Positions 22,208 through 30,481 of a stretch of 35,803 nt of DNA are shown one piece after another. The stretch is from IMG/VR virus record IMGVR_UViG_3300021963_000359, positions 1 to 35,803 of that record; one strand, 5' to 3'. Made by a program: the position numbers and the translations under genes. Position 1 is the first letter of the stretch; the number at the start of each line of letters is the position of its first letter. The DNA is from a virus. Under the pieces are notes generated by a model. The model worked only from the letters and a program-made list of their open reading frames with translations, ran no database searches and was not told the DNA's origin.

Positions 22208-22290
22208 GTCCGCGTGGTGAAATAGGTAGACACAAGAGACTTAAAATCTCTCGCGAAAGCGTCCCGGTTCGAGTCCGGGCGCGGACACCA
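22208..22290 (+). tRNA. tRNA-Leu (anticodon TAA)
   Basis: The type II tRNA has acceptor stem GTCCGCG/CGCGGAC, anticodon stem AGAGA/TCTCT with loop CTTAAAA (anticodon TAA, decoding TTA), a long variable arm (CGCGAAAGCG), T arm CCCGG-TTCGAGT-CCGGG and an encoded CCA at 22288-22290. It is complete. A small membrane-protein gene starts 15 bases downstream. Confidence 0.96.
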
Positions 22291-22305
22291 GTTTAAGGAA
22301 TAGAA

Positions 22306-22494
22306 ATGTCAGCTGAAGTTGCATTAATAATTGGTTATGTTGTTGGGTCGATTGTTACAGGTCTAATGGCATACAAGCACGGCGTTATTCGTGGCTCGGG
22401 TGTTACTATAGACATTCTAGTTTCTAAAAACTTTGTTAAGTGGCGTAAAGTAAATGGAGAAATCGAAATCCAACCCCTAGATAGTAAAGATTAG
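22306..22494 (+). CDS. Small single-pass membrane protein
   Basis: This 62-residue protein has a hydrophobic, Gly-containing helix at residues 4-23 (VALIIGYVVGSIVTGLMAY), then a basic and polar tail. AAGGAA about 8 bases upstream supports the start. The C-terminal segment FVKWRKVNGEIEIQPLD looks like a small beta hairpin. It lies between tRNA-Leu and speD. Function unknown. Confidence 0.65.
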   Translation: MSAEVALIIGYVVGSIVTGLMAYKHGVIRGSGVTIDILVSKNFVKWRKVNGEIEIQPLDSKD

Positions 22495-22505
22495 AGGATA
22501 CCCTA

Positions 22506-22895
22506 TTGGCACAGTTTCACAAGCACCTTATTATTCGTGCAGAAGTAAATAAACCAGCAGTTGATGCAGACTACATTTCACAAACATGGATGCCTAAACT
22601 AATTGACAGAATTGGCATGAAAACATTAATGGGACCATATGCTACTTATTGTGATGTTCCCGGAAACCGCGGTTTAACCGCGGTTACTATTATCGAAACA
22701 AGTCATATTGCTATGCATATTTGGGACGAACAAGAACCCGCTATGCTACAACTAGATGTATATACATGTGGTCCATTAGACCCGTATGACGTTGTTAACT
22801 CGTTACAAGAAATGGGTCCCGATTGTATTGAAATGAAGTACCTAGATAGAGAACACAATCTAGTTGAAATTCCTTTACCAAATGAAGATAGTTAA
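22506..22895 (+). CDS. speD: S-adenosylmethionine decarboxylase-like protein (SpeD)
   Basis: SpeD makes decarboxylated SAM, the aminopropyl donor for spermidine, a DNA-condensing polyamine. The 129-residue protein has the hallmark ETSHIAMHIWDE, where Ser66 of the TSH motif would be the self-cleavage site that becomes the pyruvoyl group, and LQLDVYTCG, the conserved segment with the catalytic Cys (about residue 88). The length matches bacterial class 1B enzymes. It uses a TTG start preceded by GAGG with good spacing. speD is a known auxiliary gene in cyanophages. An 8-bp GC-rich hairpin lies in the coding sequence just before the cleavage-site codons. Confidence 0.85.
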   Translation: MAQFHKHLIIRAEVNKPAVDADYISQTWMPKLIDRIGMKTLMGPYATYCDVPGNRGLTAVTIIETSHIAMHIWDEQEPAMLQLDVYTCGPLDPYDVVNSLQEMGPDCIEMKYLDREHNLVEIPLPNEDS

Positions 22896-23535
22896 AAAAG
22901 TACTAACCCTTGGATCGCTGTTTACATATCCAAAAGTTGAAGGCACAATAATTCCTGATACTTTAAAAGAGATTACAGATGAAATTATAGACAGACGCGA
23001 AGAAATATATCCGGGTTCTAAGTCTGTTGCTGATGATAGCGATTATAATTATATAAAAACTGACTGGAATACCTACCACGATTATGTGTGTATGGATCTT
23101 TTTCCTAAGCTAAGATTTTTATTTCCTTATATAGCAGAATCTTTAGATATGGTAGGTGACAGTTACAAGGATTATTACTTTAAAAGTTGGATCAATATCT
23201 GGCCTAACAAGCAGAGTATAAATCCTCATATTCATTACGGTCAGTGGCACGGCTATTATGTATTACGTGATACTGGTACAGAAACTTATTATACTGATGG
23301 TATTCACCCTACTAATAGAACTGTTGTACCTTTATCTAATTATGATGGGCATTATGTTTTTATGCCGGCAAATGTATTACATTGGGCACAAAAAAATCCC
23401 AAGAAAGAACTGCGTCTAAGTATGGGCTTTAACTTGTCTAGCTGGGACGAAGTTCTACGGGAAGAAAAAGAAAACGCAGAAAACAGAGGAAGTAAAATTA
23501 GAAAAGTTGTACTACCACTCAAAGATTACATTTAG
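22882..23535 (+). CDS. 2-oxoglutarate/Fe(II)-type oxygenase
   Basis: I start this at the ATG at 22882, which overlaps the end of speD by 14 bases. The 217-residue protein has NPHIHYGQWHGYYVLRDTG (first His ligands) and YVFMPANVLHWAQ (distal His), then RLSMGFNLSSW with the 2OG-binding Arg, the order of the phage 2OG-Fe oxygenase group. An upstream segment FKSWINIWPNKQSI precedes the jelly-roll. It is the second of three such enzymes in the window. The substrate is unknown. Translation is probably coupled to speD. Confidence 0.78.
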   Translation: MKIVKKVLTLGSLFTYPKVEGTIIPDTLKEITDEIIDRREEIYPGSKSVADDSDYNYIKTDWNTYHDYVCMDLFPKLRFLFPYIAESLDMVGDSYKDYYFKSWINIWPNKQSINPHIHYGQWHGYYVLRDTGTETYYTDGIHPTNRTVVPLSNYDGHYVFMPANVLHWAQKNPKKELRLSMGFNLSSWDEVLREEKENAENRGSKIRKVVLPLKDYI

Positions 23536-23571
23536 ATTAAAAACACTCGTTTTAATAAAAAACTAATAAAT

Positions 23572-24066
23572 ATGTGTACAGGACCTATACAGGTCATCTA
23601 CCCCGAGACTACACATATGATCAAAGAAGCTGACGCCAGCATTTTGCCTTTCCTTTCAGACGACCCTGTTCGTCCTAATATCCCACACCACATTAGACTA
23701 GCTGACAAAAACAAAGTTTTTTGTTACTATGAATCTGAAGAAGATACACAACCTAAAGCAATAGTATGTACTGCTTTTAGGGACTATGTTCCTACAGACG
23801 AAAATGATATATTAGAAACCAAGGAATCAGAAAAAGGCACAATTTTAACTCTTTATACTATTTGGTCGTATGCTGCCGGCACAGGGCGTAAGTTAGTCTT
23901 TGAACTTATGGATCATGTTAAAAATTCGTTTACTGAGATTGAACGCATTGTTACCCTAAGTCCTAAAACAGAAATGGCTAGAAAATTTCATACTAACAAC
24001 GGCGCTGTTCAAATACAGGAAAACGATACCACAATTAACTACGAATACACTATCAATAAAAAATAA
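23572..24066 (+). CDS. GNAT-type acetyltransferase-like protein
   Basis: This 164-residue protein has the GNAT-like layout: a strand followed by LTLYTIWSYAAGTGRKLVFELMDHVK (about residues 92-117), where AAGTGRKL corresponds to the acetyl-CoA pyrophosphate-binding loop (Q/RxxGxG/A), and later EIERIVTLSPKTEMARKFHTNNGA, matching the last helix of GNAT enzymes. The substrate is unknown. A late-type AATAAATA (23565-23572) overlaps the ATG, which is too close for this start; the ATG at 23617 is an alternative if that promoter is used. A 7-bp inverted repeat lies at 23536-23556. Confidence 0.72.
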   Translation: MCTGPIQVIYPETTHMIKEADASILPFLSDDPVRPNIPHHIRLADKNKVFCYYESEEDTQPKAIVCTAFRDYVPTDENDILETKESEKGTILTLYTIWSYAAGTGRKLVFELMDHVKNSFTEIERIVTLSPKTEMARKFHTNNGAVQIQENDTTINYEYTINKK

Positions 24067-24078
24067 AAGCGTATTTAA

Positions 24079-25425
24079 ATGTCGGTAAATAGTAGTATGA
24101 GCGAAATCCATACTAAACATTATAAACACTGGAACGAATTACCTATAAACAAAGATACTGCATGTCAGTTCAAATGGACATGGAGTACTTTGTTTTTAAA
24201 TTTTGGCACTACTAGTAGCTGCCATCGCTGTAAACATTGGCCTGTAACAGTTGATACAATCGAGGATTTCCATAACGTCCCTGGTAAACTGCAAGATCGA
24301 GAAAAGATGTTGCAAGGCCAGTGGCCTGGCAATGGTTGCGAATATTGTAAAGTAGTAGAAGACGTAGGTGGTATAAGTGAGCGCAAGGCTTACATCAAAG
24401 ACTTACCTATGCTGCCTCCAGAAATGCAGTTTGAGCCTAAATCTACATCTGTAACACCTAGACTGTTAGAAGTCTATTTTAGTAATCTGTGTAATCAAGC
24501 CTGCACCTATTGCAGTGCTAAGTTTAGCAGTGTTATTCAAGCAGAAAACGAACGCCACGGTGAAATTCTAAAAGATGATTTGGAAGTATTTAAATGGCCT
24601 AATAATCCAGACTACGAAATCATGCGTGAGAAGTTTTGGAACTGGATGGATAAGTACGGTAAGGAATTATACAAATTCCAGATACTTGGCGGCGAGCCTC
24701 TATACCAACCTGAGTTTGATCGTTGCATTGAATGGTTCGATAAAAATCCATGCCCTAATTTAGAGTGGCACATCTTTAGTAATCTAAAACATAAAACTGA
24801 ACGATTAGAAAAACAGCTAGATCAAATCGAACGACTTATTGCTGACAAGAAGTTAAAGAGCTTCCAAGTAGTTGCTAGTATGGATTGCTGGGGCGATGAA
24901 GCTGAATATGCACGTTACGGCATGGACTTAGAGCAATGGGAAAGAAACTTCCTTCTATTACACAACAAGCGTTGGGTCAAGCTACAGGTTCATAGTACTA
25001 TTACTTCCTTAACTACACCCACTATGTGGAAGCTATACGATAATATTATTAAGTGGGAAGACAATCAAATTATGCCTTGGGGTAAGCCTAAACCAATCTT
25101 TTATAGTTGGAACACTATTCAAGATCCCAAATGGATGAATCCTAGTATTTTTGGCGACTATTGTGTACCCGAGATTGATCAACTTTTAAGAACTTTAGAA
25201 AACCGAGATAAAACATTTAATAGAGATATTTCTTATTTAGAAGGAATACGAACTCAATTAGTAACTGCAAAACCAAACAAGTACGAAATGTATCGTTTTA
25301 GGTCTCACTTAGATGAATTAGATAAACGACGTAAGTTGGATTGGAAAGCCATATACCCAAGATTAGCGGAATATATTAATCTTCAGTTACACGATTACGT
25401 TTTTGAGAGTAAGAAAGGGCAGTGA
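24079..25425 (+). CDS. Twitch-domain radical SAM protein
   Basis: At 448 residues this matches the layout of the phage-associated twitch-domain radical SAM family. Four Cys in the N-terminal region, C48-x-x-C51 and C87-x-x-C90, form a probable auxiliary Fe-S cluster placed before the core. C138, C142 and C145 (CNQACTYC) bind the SAM-cleaving [4Fe-4S] cluster. FQILGGEPL supplies the GGE motif. The C-terminal third is charged and helical. Such proteins are common in marine T4-like phages, yet no substrate is known. It is followed by a strong hairpin and the promoter of the ligase operon that also encodes ferredoxin, a possible electron donor. Confidence 0.87.
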   Translation: MSVNSSMSEIHTKHYKHWNELPINKDTACQFKWTWSTLFLNFGTTSSCHRCKHWPVTVDTIEDFHNVPGKLQDREKMLQGQWPGNGCEYCKVVEDVGGISERKAYIKDLPMLPPEMQFEPKSTSVTPRLLEVYFSNLCNQACTYCSAKFSSVIQAENERHGEILKDDLEVFKWPNNPDYEIMREKFWNWMDKYGKELYKFQILGGEPLYQPEFDRCIEWFDKNPCPNLEWHIFSNLKHKTERLEKQLDQIERLIADKKLKSFQVVASMDCWGDEAEYARYGMDLEQWERNFLLLHNKRWVKLQVHSTITSLTTPTMWKLYDNIIKWEDNQIMPWGKPKPIFYSWNTIQDPKWMNPSIFGDYCVPEIDQLLRTLENRDKTFNRDISYLEGIRTQLVTAKPNKYEMYRFRSHLDELDKRRKLDWKAIYPRLAEYINLQLHDYVFESKKGQ

Positions 25426-25440
25426 TGCCCAATTCTTACT
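25408..25440 (+). terminator. Long hairpin overlapping the radical SAM stop codon
   Basis: AGTAAGAA (25408-25415) pairs with TTCTTACT (25433-25440), and inside it GGGC (25417-25420) pairs with GCCC (25427-25430). The hairpin spans the TGA stop at 25423-25425 and ends on the first base of the next -35 box. It lacks a T tract, so it may be an mRNA 3' stabiliser rather than a true intrinsic terminator. Confidence 0.5.
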
Positions 25441-25468
25441 TGACATCTTTAAATTCATTTGCTATAAT
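25440..25468 (+). promoter_or_regulatory. Sigma70-type promoter of the ligase operon
   Basis: TTGACA (25440-25445) and TATAAT (25463-25468) are 17 bases apart, matching consensus at every position. The transcript should start near 25475, leaving a short leader that contains AAGGTGG before the ATG at 25499. Confidence 0.9.
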
Positions 25469-25498
25469 AAGATATAATTTAACTGTTTAAGGTGGCAA

Positions 25499-26800
25499 AT
25501 GACCAATCCCTGGCAAATTATTAAAGATTTGGAAACACATAATCTGCGTACCAACAAGGAGCAGATTATTGATGCTAATCGAGATAATGTAGTATTTTTA
25601 GAAGGTTGCCGATTGGCATTAGACCCAATGATTACATTTGGTCTTAAACAAATTCCGGAGAAAACAAATGAAGATGGTCCTGGGTTGGATTGGGATAGTT
25701 TTACTCTCGCTCTTACTGGTTTCGTTACTCGCAACGTCACCGGCAATACAGCTCGCGATATGGTAACAACAATGATGAACTCTGCTACACAAGAGCAGTG
25801 GAATCATTGGTATCGTCGTATCCTTATCAAGGATCTACGCTGTGGCGTAAGTGAAAAGACTATTAACAAAGTAGTTAAGGGTGCTATCCCTATTTTTGAA
25901 TGTCAGTTAAGTCATGACAGTGCTAACCATGAAAGCAAAGTATGCGGCAAGAAAATGATCGAAGTAAAACTGGATGGTGTGCGAGTCTTGACCGTAGTAT
26001 ATCCAGATGGGCGAGTGGACCAGTTCAGTCGCAATGGCAAGGAGTTGTTAAACTTTGGACACATCAAAGAGCAGTTCGCAACAGTAGCGAACAAGTTGAG
26101 CTCACCGACTGTTTTCGACGGGGAGATTATGTCCAGCAGTTTCCAGGACCTGATGAAACAGGTTCACCGCAAGGAAAATGTAACAGCCGGTGATGCTGTG
26201 TTGCACTTGTTTGACATCATCCCACTTGATAAGTTTCAAGAGGGTAAGTTTGCAGTTAAGCAAAGTGGCCGTACAGCATGGCTCAAGCAATGGTACGAAG
26301 AAAACATGACCAAGTTGCCTAACGTAACTGTACTTGATCATGCAGTAGTTGACCTTGATACTGACTATGGACAGAAGTTGTTTTCTATGTATAACAAGAG
26401 TGCAGTAGAAAATGGTTACGAAGGTATCATGATTAAGGACTTGAATGCAGCCTATGAGTGCAAGCGTAGTACAGCATGGCTCAAGCTCAAGCCCTTCATT
26501 GAAGTTTCATTGGAGGTAATTGAAATTGAAGAAGGCACTGGAAGAAACGTTGGAAGACTTGGTGCATTTGTATGCTCCGGCGACGACGACGGAAAACGTA
26601 TTAAAGTTAACGTTGGGTCTGGCTTTAGTGATTCTAATAGAGATAGCTTTTGGGCTAGCCATGTTGAGAATGATAATATTGTAGGACAAATTGTTGAAGT
26701 CCGAGCAGATGCTGTTACACAAAATCAAGACGGCTCATATAGTTTGCGCTTTCCTCGCTTCCTACGTTTCCGTGGCTTTGAGGCTGGAGAGAAACTGTAA
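25499..26800 (+). CDS. lig: ATP-dependent DNA ligase, T4 gp30-like
   Basis: The enzyme seals nicks in phage DNA. The 433-residue protein has an N-terminal helical domain and then the nucleotidyltransferase core with K157-L-D-G160 (motif I, the adenylated Lys), [10 protein letters not shown] (Ia), DGEIMSSSF (III), YEGIMIKDL (IV) and AWLKLKPF (V), followed by an OB-fold domain ending [11 protein letters not shown]. The motif spacing fits T4 ligase, slightly shorter overall (T4: 487 residues). It has its own sigma70-type promoter, consistent with early expression, and its stop overlaps the ferredoxin start. Confidence 0.96.
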   Translation: MTNPWQIIKDLETHNLRTNKEQIIDANRDNVVFLEGCRLALDPMITFGLKQIPEKTNEDGPGLDWDSFTLALTGFVTRNVTGNTARDMVTTMMNSATQEQWNHWYRRILIKDLRCGVSEKTINKVVKGAIPIFECQLSHDSANHESKVCGKKMIEVKLDGVRVLTVVYPDGRVDQFSRNGKELLNFGHIKEQFATVANKLSSPTVFDGEIMSSSFQDLMKQVHRKENVTAGDAVLHLFDIIPLDKFQEGKFAVKQSGRTAWLKQWYEENMTKLPNVTVLDHAVVDLDTDYGQKLFSMYNKSAVENGYEGIMIKDLNAAYECKRSTAWLKLKPFIEVSLEVIEIEEGTGRNVGRLGAFVCSGDDDGKRIKVNVGSGFSDSNRDSFWASHVENDNIVGQIVEVRADAVTQNQDGSYSLRFPRFLRFRGFEAGEKL

Positions 26801-27126
26801 TGACATATGTTGTAACAGAGGCTTGTATTAAATGCAAGTACACTGATTGTGTTAGTGTATGTCCTGTTGATTGTTTTTACGAAGGTGAAAACATGCTGGT
26901 CATTGACCCGGACAGTTGTATCGATTGTGCGCTATGCCAACCTGAATGTCCTGTTGATGCTATATACTCTGATCATGACATTCCAGGAGATCAGAGATTT
27001 ATGATTGAACTCAACAGTGATTTAAGCAGAGCGTGGAAAGATCGTAATATAACAACGAAAAAAGATCCTCTACCAGATGCAGAACATTGGGCTAAGATCA
27101 CAAACAAAAAAGATTATATGAGGTAA
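26800..27126 (+). CDS. fdxA: 7Fe-type ferredoxin (FdxA-like)
   Basis: This 108-residue protein has two Fe-S binding motifs. The first, [17 protein letters not shown], has the C-x7-C-x3-CP layout of a [3Fe-4S] site with an extra Cys, and the second, [14 protein letters not shown], is a classical CxxCxxCxxxCP [4Fe-4S] site. The length and the C-terminal extension match Azotobacter ferredoxin I/FdxA proteins. It transfers electrons at low potential. The start overlaps the ligase stop (TAATG). Likely partners are the two radical SAM enzymes or host redox enzymes; that link is inference. Confidence 0.9.
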   Translation: MTYVVTEACIKCKYTDCVSVCPVDCFYEGENMLVIDPDSCIDCALCQPECPVDAIYSDHDIPGDQRFMIELNSDLSRAWKDRNITTKKDPLPDAEHWAKITNKKDYMR

Positions 27127-27129
27127 TAT

Positions 27130-27645
27130 ATGTTAGATGTAGTTGATGCAAAAGATTCCGTACTTAACAGCGTAGCAAACGTTGATCCTTTTAGTACAGA
27201 TATTGTATGGAAAGATCGCGAAAGCGAAATGTTTGAACTTATGGAACGTCGATTTGGACTCGGCCTTGCCGCGCCACAAATTGGTGATCCTTATCGAATG
27301 TTTGTTATGAAACACAGTCAACATGGTCTTATTGGTGTTTATAACCCTGCTATTGTAGAAACTATCGGATCAGTTTCTATGGAAGAAGGCTGTCTTACGT
27401 TTCCTTTACTTTACATGGTTATGACGCGGCCCGAAACAATTAAGGTTCGTTACACTAAAACTGATGGTGTAACTGTAGTAGAAGAAACACTAAGCGGCAT
27501 TGATGCACGTTGTTTCTTGCATGAATACGATCATCTACAAGGTGTACTGTTTGTTAACCTAGTCAGCGATTTAAAACTTAAGATGGCTATAAATAAACGT
27601 AATAAGCGTTACGACAAGTTATCGCGAGCATTAGCTAAACGATGA
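27130..27645 (+). CDS. def: Peptide deformylase
   Basis: Deformylase removes the formyl group from nascent proteins. All three signature motifs are present: GLGLAAPQIG (residues 43-52), EEGCLTFP with metal ligand Cys88, and HEYDHLQG with His131, Glu132 and His135. At 171 residues it is normal length, unlike the very short cyanophage forms. It follows ferredoxin by 3 bases with an AGG-type ribosome binding site. Phage deformylases are thought to support high translation load late in infection. Confidence 0.94.
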   Translation: MLDVVDAKDSVLNSVANVDPFSTDIVWKDRESEMFELMERRFGLGLAAPQIGDPYRMFVMKHSQHGLIGVYNPAIVETIGSVSMEEGCLTFPLLYMVMTRPETIKVRYTKTDGVTVVEETLSGIDARCFLHEYDHLQGVLFVNLVSDLKLKMAINKRNKRYDKLSRALAKR

Positions 27646-27652
27646 GATAAGG

Positions 27653-28504
27653 ATGGACTATCCGTTCTATGTTAATAACTTTGACCGTGTTCAAGATCAT
27701 GCTGTAAAATATCCTCTGGTAACAAAGATATTTGAGCATCCGGTTTCATTCTGGTACGGTCAAAGAAACGGCAAACCAGTAAAACATTTAGAAAAGAGCT
27801 TGGCAAGATTGTTCCGTAGAACACTGCCGGCTCTTCCTGTGTTTGTACTGTACAACTTACCTAATCGCGACATGGGGCACTATAGCAAAGGTGGTGCCGG
27901 CAGTGCTGCCAGCTACTTAGAGTTCATTGAAAGTTTTGCGTTAGGTGTTGGTGAACTAGCACCTATTGTTATATTTGAACCTGATGCACTGCCGCATAGT
28001 ACGCAAATGGAATCAAGTGATGCACATTGGCGTAAGAATCTAATGCGCGAAGCATTAACCATTATTACATCTAAGACTAACGCAATAGTGTATGTAGACA
28101 TCGGCCATAGCAATTGGCTCAGTCCAGAAGAAGCAGGCAAACTACTTAACAGCGTATGTGTACAGGGTGTAAGGGGCTTTAGCGTCAATGTAAGTAACTT
28201 CCGTACTACAGCAGAGTCTGTTAGTTGGGCAGAACGTGTAGGCGAGTACACTCAGTACAATCACTACGTAGTCGATACTAGTCGCAATGGTAATGGACCA
28301 TATGGCAATGAATGGTGTAATCCACCTGGACGAGCAATTGGACAAGCACCCACAACTAACACTGGGGAACCATTATGCGATGCATACCTATGGATTAAAA
28401 TTCCTGGTGAAAGTGACGGGACAAAAAATAACGGGCCAAGAGCTGGTCGCTTCTGGCCCGTTTATGCAGAACAGTTAGTTCTTAATACTAGTTGGATTAG
28501 CTAA
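27653..28504 (+). CDS. Glycoside hydrolase family 6 (cellulase/cellobiohydrolase) protein
   Basis: The 283-residue protein is a full GH6 catalytic domain: VFVLYNLPNRDMGHYSKGG with Asp73, IVIFEPDALPH with the acid catalyst Asp111, VYVDIGHSNWL, GFSVNVSNF, YVVDTSRNGNGP, EWCNPPGRAIG, TTNTGEPLCDAYLWIK and PGESDG with Asp255. GH6 enzymes invert and cleave beta-1,4-glucan. There is no signal peptide, linker or carbohydrate-binding module, so it must reach its substrate in the virion or after lysis, unless it acts on an intracellular or capsule glucan. It follows the deformylase gene by 7 bases and its 3' end overlaps a convergent gene by 8 bases. Family assignment is firm; the role is unusual for a phage. 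Confidence 0.93.
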   Translation: MDYPFYVNNFDRVQDHAVKYPLVTKIFEHPVSFWYGQRNGKPVKHLEKSLARLFRRTLPALPVFVLYNLPNRDMGHYSKGGAGSAASYLEFIESFALGVGELAPIVIFEPDALPHSTQMESSDAHWRKNLMREALTIITSKTNAIVYVDIGHSNWLSPEEAGKLLNSVCVQGVRGFSVNVSNFRTTAESVSWAERVGEYTQYNHYVVDTSRNGNGPYGNEWCNPPGRAIGQAPTTNTGEPLCDAYLWIKIPGESDGTKNNGPRAGRFWPVYAEQLVLNTSWIS

Positions 28505-28841
28505 CACCGCTTGGATCGGTATTGTCTTGTACGTTTGGAGTAACAGATACTTCATCGCCAGGATTGTTTAATTCAGCTTCTAAGTAATGCTTTGCTGTGC
28601 TGATATAGTCACCAGCACGAACAATTTTAGATGTCCACCACTGTGGAAGATCACCGTTCGGTACTTCTTTTAGCATCTTGTGCAGTTCAACAGCATACTT
28701 ACCAATCTTATAAAGCTCTTGACGTAGCATGTCTGGTTCGTCATCTACATGACCAACCACAGTCTTTACAACTTCATCACCTGTTTCAGGTTCTTCTTTT
28801 AAGATACCTGCTAGTTGTTGTAGTCTTGTTAAATCGTTCAT
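28497..28841 (-). CDS. Small acidic virion-type protein with LAG motif N-terminus
   Basis: This 114-residue acidic protein starts MNDLTRLQQLAGILKEEPETG. The LTRLQQLAG core resembles LRKLAG segments in the upstream gene, and LKE followed by Glu fits the (L/I)xE cleavage pattern of the T4-type prohead protease. A helical middle (LRQELYKIGKYAVELHKML) and a polar C-terminus follow. Similar LxxLAG N-termini recur in small structural proteins of marine T4-like phages. It begins at the last base of the upstream gene, so it shares its late transcript. Head localisation is inference. Confidence 0.6.
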   Translation of the reverse strand: MNDLTRLQQLAGILKEEPETGDEVVKTVVGHVDDEPDMLRQELYKIGKYAVELHKMLKEVPNGDLPQWWTSKIVRAGDYISTAKHYLEAELNNPGDEVSVTPNVQDNTDPSGVS

Positions 28842-30430
28842 TATCTTAAACCTGCTAGTTTGCGTAGTTCTGCTAAGGCAGCTTCCATTGCATTGACTGA
28901 TGTTGACTCAACTGCTTCATTCTTAGAAACAGCATATGGATTAACTGCTTCGCGTGTATCAGCATCGCTGTTACCGTAGTCGTTGTCTAATTGATCAGCA
29001 ACAATGTCTAGGATCTTTTCAAAGTCATCGTCTGGATGTAAGTGATGATCGATTGCTACGTCATCGTACATTTGCTGAATAATTTTAGCAGCGGTAGCTT
29101 CTGCCGGAGTCTTTGGATTAGTCATTACATCGTAGCAATCTAGTTCACCGGAACCGCACTGTGCTAGTACTTGCTCAGCTTCCGTGCTAAAGCCTTCTTT
29201 AACATCATCATCTTCCGCATCTTCGGCTGCGTCTTTCATTGATTCTTCTTCGTCACCGTCCTTATCTAGGTCTAAGAAGTCTGGCTTTGATTCTTCAATG
29301 CCATAGTCATTGCGGATGCTGGCTAAGTCTACTGATTCACGCTTGAACTCATCTTCTTCGTCATCGATGTCCATATCTTTATAAGCTGGACTATCATCAC
29401 CTGCTTTAAGGGCCATGTTCTTAACAGCATTGACTGTTAAATCTAGAACAAACTGCTTTAGGTCTTTTGGAAGACTTGCAATACCAATATCCTTTTGGTT
29501 CATGATCTGCATAATATCACTTAGCTTTTGACCAACTGCTAGACTGTTATCATCTTTAGGATCTAGTCTTTCACTGAATTCAGACATCAGTGCTTCAGGA
29601 GAGCGTAGTAGTGCCTGGATAAACTGTTCTTGCTTTACTGTAGGATCGTTAACGTCTGCACCCTTAGGGAAACGATTAGCAATACTCATTTTAGCACTTG
29701 AATCGTTTGGTGGTAGGAACTTAGCTGTTTTAGCCTCTGCCCCACTAAATTCTACTGGTGCTGCTTCTTGCATTGGTAATCCTGCTAGCTTTCTTAGGAT
29801 GTTAATTTGTTCGCTCATATTTGCACTCGCTATCTTGTTATAAATTAAGTTAAAAACTTTTTCGTTATATGTACCAAATTGTTTAGTATAGATTTGTTTG
29901 GCTGCTTCAATGTCCGGAGCAGATTTTAACGCATCTCTAAACGCACTAGCACTAGCAACTTCATCGCCGATTTTAATAGTAGGCGCTAGTGTGATATAAC
30001 CACGCTCACTCATCGACTTTGGATTCGCTGATATTGTATTTATCTTCTGGTAGTACTTAGGCTTTGATTCACCCTTTACGGTCATATCTAAACCGGTTTT
30101 TGGATCCACATTATTGAATGGAAAACGGTCTAGATCCTTTTCGCCCACAGCAAAAATAATAACTGTTTCTGCTGGGTTAAAGTACTTTGCATAGTCCTCT
30201 TGGTGATAAGGACGAGTTACTGCTAGTACACGATTAGATGGGACACCGTGAGCGGCAGCAATTAACTGCTTTTCCTTAAAGTTAAAAGGGCTTTTGGGCG
30301 GTTCTACTTTATCGCTAGTACCAACAAAAACTTCAGCATCAGGGAATTGTGCTTGAAGCTGTTTAAATACTTCAGCATGGTGACTCAGCATGGGCTGGAA
30401 TCTACCTGGGTATATAACGACTTTGTTCAT
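28841..30430 (-). CDS. Nucleotidyltransferase-domain protein fused to an acidic structural-type region
   Basis: I start at MNKVVIYPGRFQPML (30430); the frame's earlier ATG lies inside the late promoter. The first 200 residues form a cytidylyltransferase/NMN adenylyltransferase-like domain: GRFQPMLSHHAEVF in place of GRFQPFHxGH, then FVGTSDK, and ASASAFRDAL near residue 165 as the C-terminal nucleotide-binding segment. The second His of HxGH is shifted, so activity is uncertain. The remaining 325 residues are acidic and helical (DDEEDEF, EEESMKDAAEDAEDDD), with LRKLAGL both at the junction (about residue 215) and at the very C-terminus. Late promoter and absence of a Shine-Dalgarno suggest a leaderless late mRNA. 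Structural plus enzymatic roles are possible. Confidence 0.75.
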   Translation of the reverse strand: MNKVVIYPGRFQPMLSHHAEVFKQLQAQFPDAEVFVGTSDKVEPPKSPFNFKEKQLIAAAHGVPSNRVLAVTRPYHQEDYAKYFNPAETVIIFAVGEKDLDRFPFNNVDPKTGLDMTVKGESKPKYYQKINTISANPKSMSERGYITLAPTIKIGDEVASASAFRDALKSAPDIEAAKQIYTKQFGTYNEKVFNLIYNKIASANMSEQINILRKLAGLPMQEAAPVEFSGAEAKTAKFLPPNDSSAKMSIANRFPKGADVNDPTVKQEQFIQALLRSPEALMSEFSERLDPKDDNSLAVGQKLSDIMQIMNQKDIGIASLPKDLKQFVLDLTVNAVKNMALKAGDDSPAYKDMDIDDEEDEFKRESVDLASIRNDYGIEESKPDFLDLDKDGDEEESMKDAAEDAEDDDVKEGFSTEAEQVLAQCGSGELDCYDVMTNPKTPAEATAAKIIQQMYDDVAIDHHLHPDDDFEKILDIVADQLDNDYGNSDADTREAVNPYAVSKNEAVESTSVNAMEAALAELRKLAGLR

Positions 30431-30435
30431 ACTAG

Positions 30436-30456
30436 TATTTATCATTGTGATAAATA
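30436..30456. promoter_or_regulatory. Back-to-back divergent late promoters
   Basis: GATAAATA on the minus strand (complement of 30436-30443) drives the nucleotidyltransferase-fusion gene, with only 5 bases to its ATG. GATAAATA on the plus strand (30449-30456) drives iscU. Only 5 bases separate the two elements. Confidence 0.75.
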
Positions 30457-30476
30457 TTTGTATATTCTAGAAAGGA
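30453..30476 (+). promoter_or_regulatory. Leader hairpin of iscU
   Basis: AATAT (30453-30457) and ATATT (30462-30466) form a short perfect stem with loop TTGT, overlapping the 3' end of the late promoter. AAAGGAAGG follows at about 30470-30478 as a strong Shine-Dalgarno for the ATG at 30482. The stem is AT-only and weak. Confidence 0.4.
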
Positions 30477-30481
30477 AGGTT

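Noticed and set aside
25942-26341. Alternative frames inside DNA ligase
   Set aside because: The ligase frame has all motifs intact, so the other frames are shadows.
30347-30481. Longer start for IscU
   Set aside because: It would run through two late promoters and antisense to another gene; the ATG at 30482 matches the usual IscU N-terminus and has a strong Shine-Dalgarno.
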